A stretch of 64,000 bases of DNA from Gautieria morchelliformis. Lineage: Eukaryota; Basidiomycota; Agaricomycetes; Gomphales; Gomphaceae. The stretch spans positions 1 through 64,000 of the forward strand of contig WHVA01000291.1 in the NCBI GenBank assembly GCA_015179125.1, written 5' to 3'. The position numbers were made by a program, and so were the translations under genes. The notes beneath the pieces are model-generated. The model saw only the letters and a program-made list of their open reading frames with translations, searched no databases and was not told the origin of the DNA. This document shows positions 63,199 to 64,000 of the stretch, one piece after another (position 1 is the first letter of the stretch; the number at the start of each line of letters is the position of its first letter).

Positions 63199-64000
63199 GG
63201 CTGGGGCTTGAATCATTTACTCCTATGAATGCGTCTCGGTGGACGGACGATGTCTTCGTCGAAGGCACTGCTCAGGTGGTATCAGGATCTCGTCAGGGCT
63301 CTGAGCACGGAGTACTCTGGTAGAAAAGGTCAGCACCGCTTGGGTCCTATAAGCCAGTATAAAAGTTTCCAAATGTTAGCAGCTACCTCCACATAAAACA
63401 TTGCAGCTAAGTCCTGCCTGTGTAAGTTGGCTACCACGACTACGGTAGCGTCCCTGCCGTCAAAAAGGAGGACGAACATGTTTTCGATCTGTGAATATGA
63501 AGGGGCTGATTGCCTGCCTAAGATCTCAGGCTCATAAGTACTGTAAGCCTATCCAAATCACCCAACACGAAAATCTCGGAATCAGGGATCTACACCGTGA
63601 ATTGATACAATATTGCAGTAGATATATGAGTACATTCCAAACAGGCTCTCACTTCCAGATTCCAACCTACAAGTCCAATCGTGACCGCGCAACCGCAAAA
63701 TCACCCCTGCGAGCTTGAAACTTTTGCCGGCGTGCAGTCACATCGACTCCATAAATAGTTCGTCACCAGTCGCATTTCCACACTCTTGGCCTGCCTTTTG
63801 GCCCAAGGGGGAACGTGTACTCGCGCAGCTTCCTCAGCCTTATCCCGCGGCCGGTGCCCTCTCCCTGTACGGCGTCTCCGCTCGTACCCTCGTCAGCTCC
63901 TCTCCCCTCAGCACCTCTCCCCTCCAAAGCTCGTCTCGACTCGCTGCGGTCCCTTGCAGAGACCCGCAGCATCCTGCTGGACCCCGCACCCAAATCGGGC
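63199..64000. other. No certain gene; possible partial gene at the window edge
   Basis: 63199-63730 shows nothing clear. From about 63775 the plus strand is open to the edge in one frame (FGPRGNVYSRSFLSLIPRPV ... RLDSLRSLAETRSILLDPAP), preceded by a TATA-like ATAAATAG near 63750. It could be the 5' end of a gene cut by the window; proline/serine richness makes this weak. Confidence 0.3.

Overview
The window looks like a repeat-rich stretch of an Agaricomycete-type basidiomycete genome. Protein genes are cut by many 45-80 nt GT...AG introns. The resident genes have fungal/basidiomycete character: a NACHT-WD40 NLR with an N-terminal C2-like domain, a methylcrotonoyl-CoA carboxylase beta subunit, a Baeyer-Villiger-type monooxygenase, an HAD type II enzyme, and P450, RAD54 and ubiquitin-protease relics. 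About two thirds of the sequence is transposable-element material.

Layout. 1-30.1 kb is a nested graveyard of retroelements: two Ty3/gypsy families (called gypsy-1, with a chromodomain integrase and ~490 bp LTR, and gypsy-2, with a ~590 bp LTR), a non-LTR LINE, a DDE transposase relic, a solo LTR and a tRNA-like SINE candidate. Small host relics (P450 tail, HAD enzyme) lie at 16.6-18.6 kb. 31.2-31.7 kb carries a phased array of TGACTCA sites in front of a TATA-like box. 33.4-38.4 kb is the NLR gene (minus strand) with 14 near-identical WD40 repeats. 39.3-41.8 kb (MCC beta, minus) and 42.1-44.9 kb (monooxygenase, plus) form a divergent pair of apparently intact metabolic genes. 47.4-52.3 kb is a very young, nearly intact Ty1/copia element with 316 bp LTRs differing at one base, inserted just upstream of a small membrane-protein gene (52.3-53.5 kb). 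53.6-57 kb holds inverted and direct repeats, another LINE tail and a hairpin cluster. 57.6-61.6 kb has a truncated RAD54 and a frameshifted ubiquitin-specific protease side by side. 62-64 kb has only weakly supported coding sequence.

Rearrangement. Two facts fit one event: at 581/583 a gypsy gag runs into a LINE, and at about 25820 the same LINE runs into the missing second half of that gag, on the other strand. Inverting 582-25820 would rejoin both elements. Inside this block, gypsy-1 copy a (2455-8704) is itself split into two oppositely oriented halves. Both gypsy families also share a strong, unexplained enrichment of the pentamer CGGAA/TTCCG in LTRs and coding sequence.

No prokaryotic features (operons, CRISPR, Shine-Dalgarno sites) were seen. 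All assignments come from reading translations by eye; no search was run.
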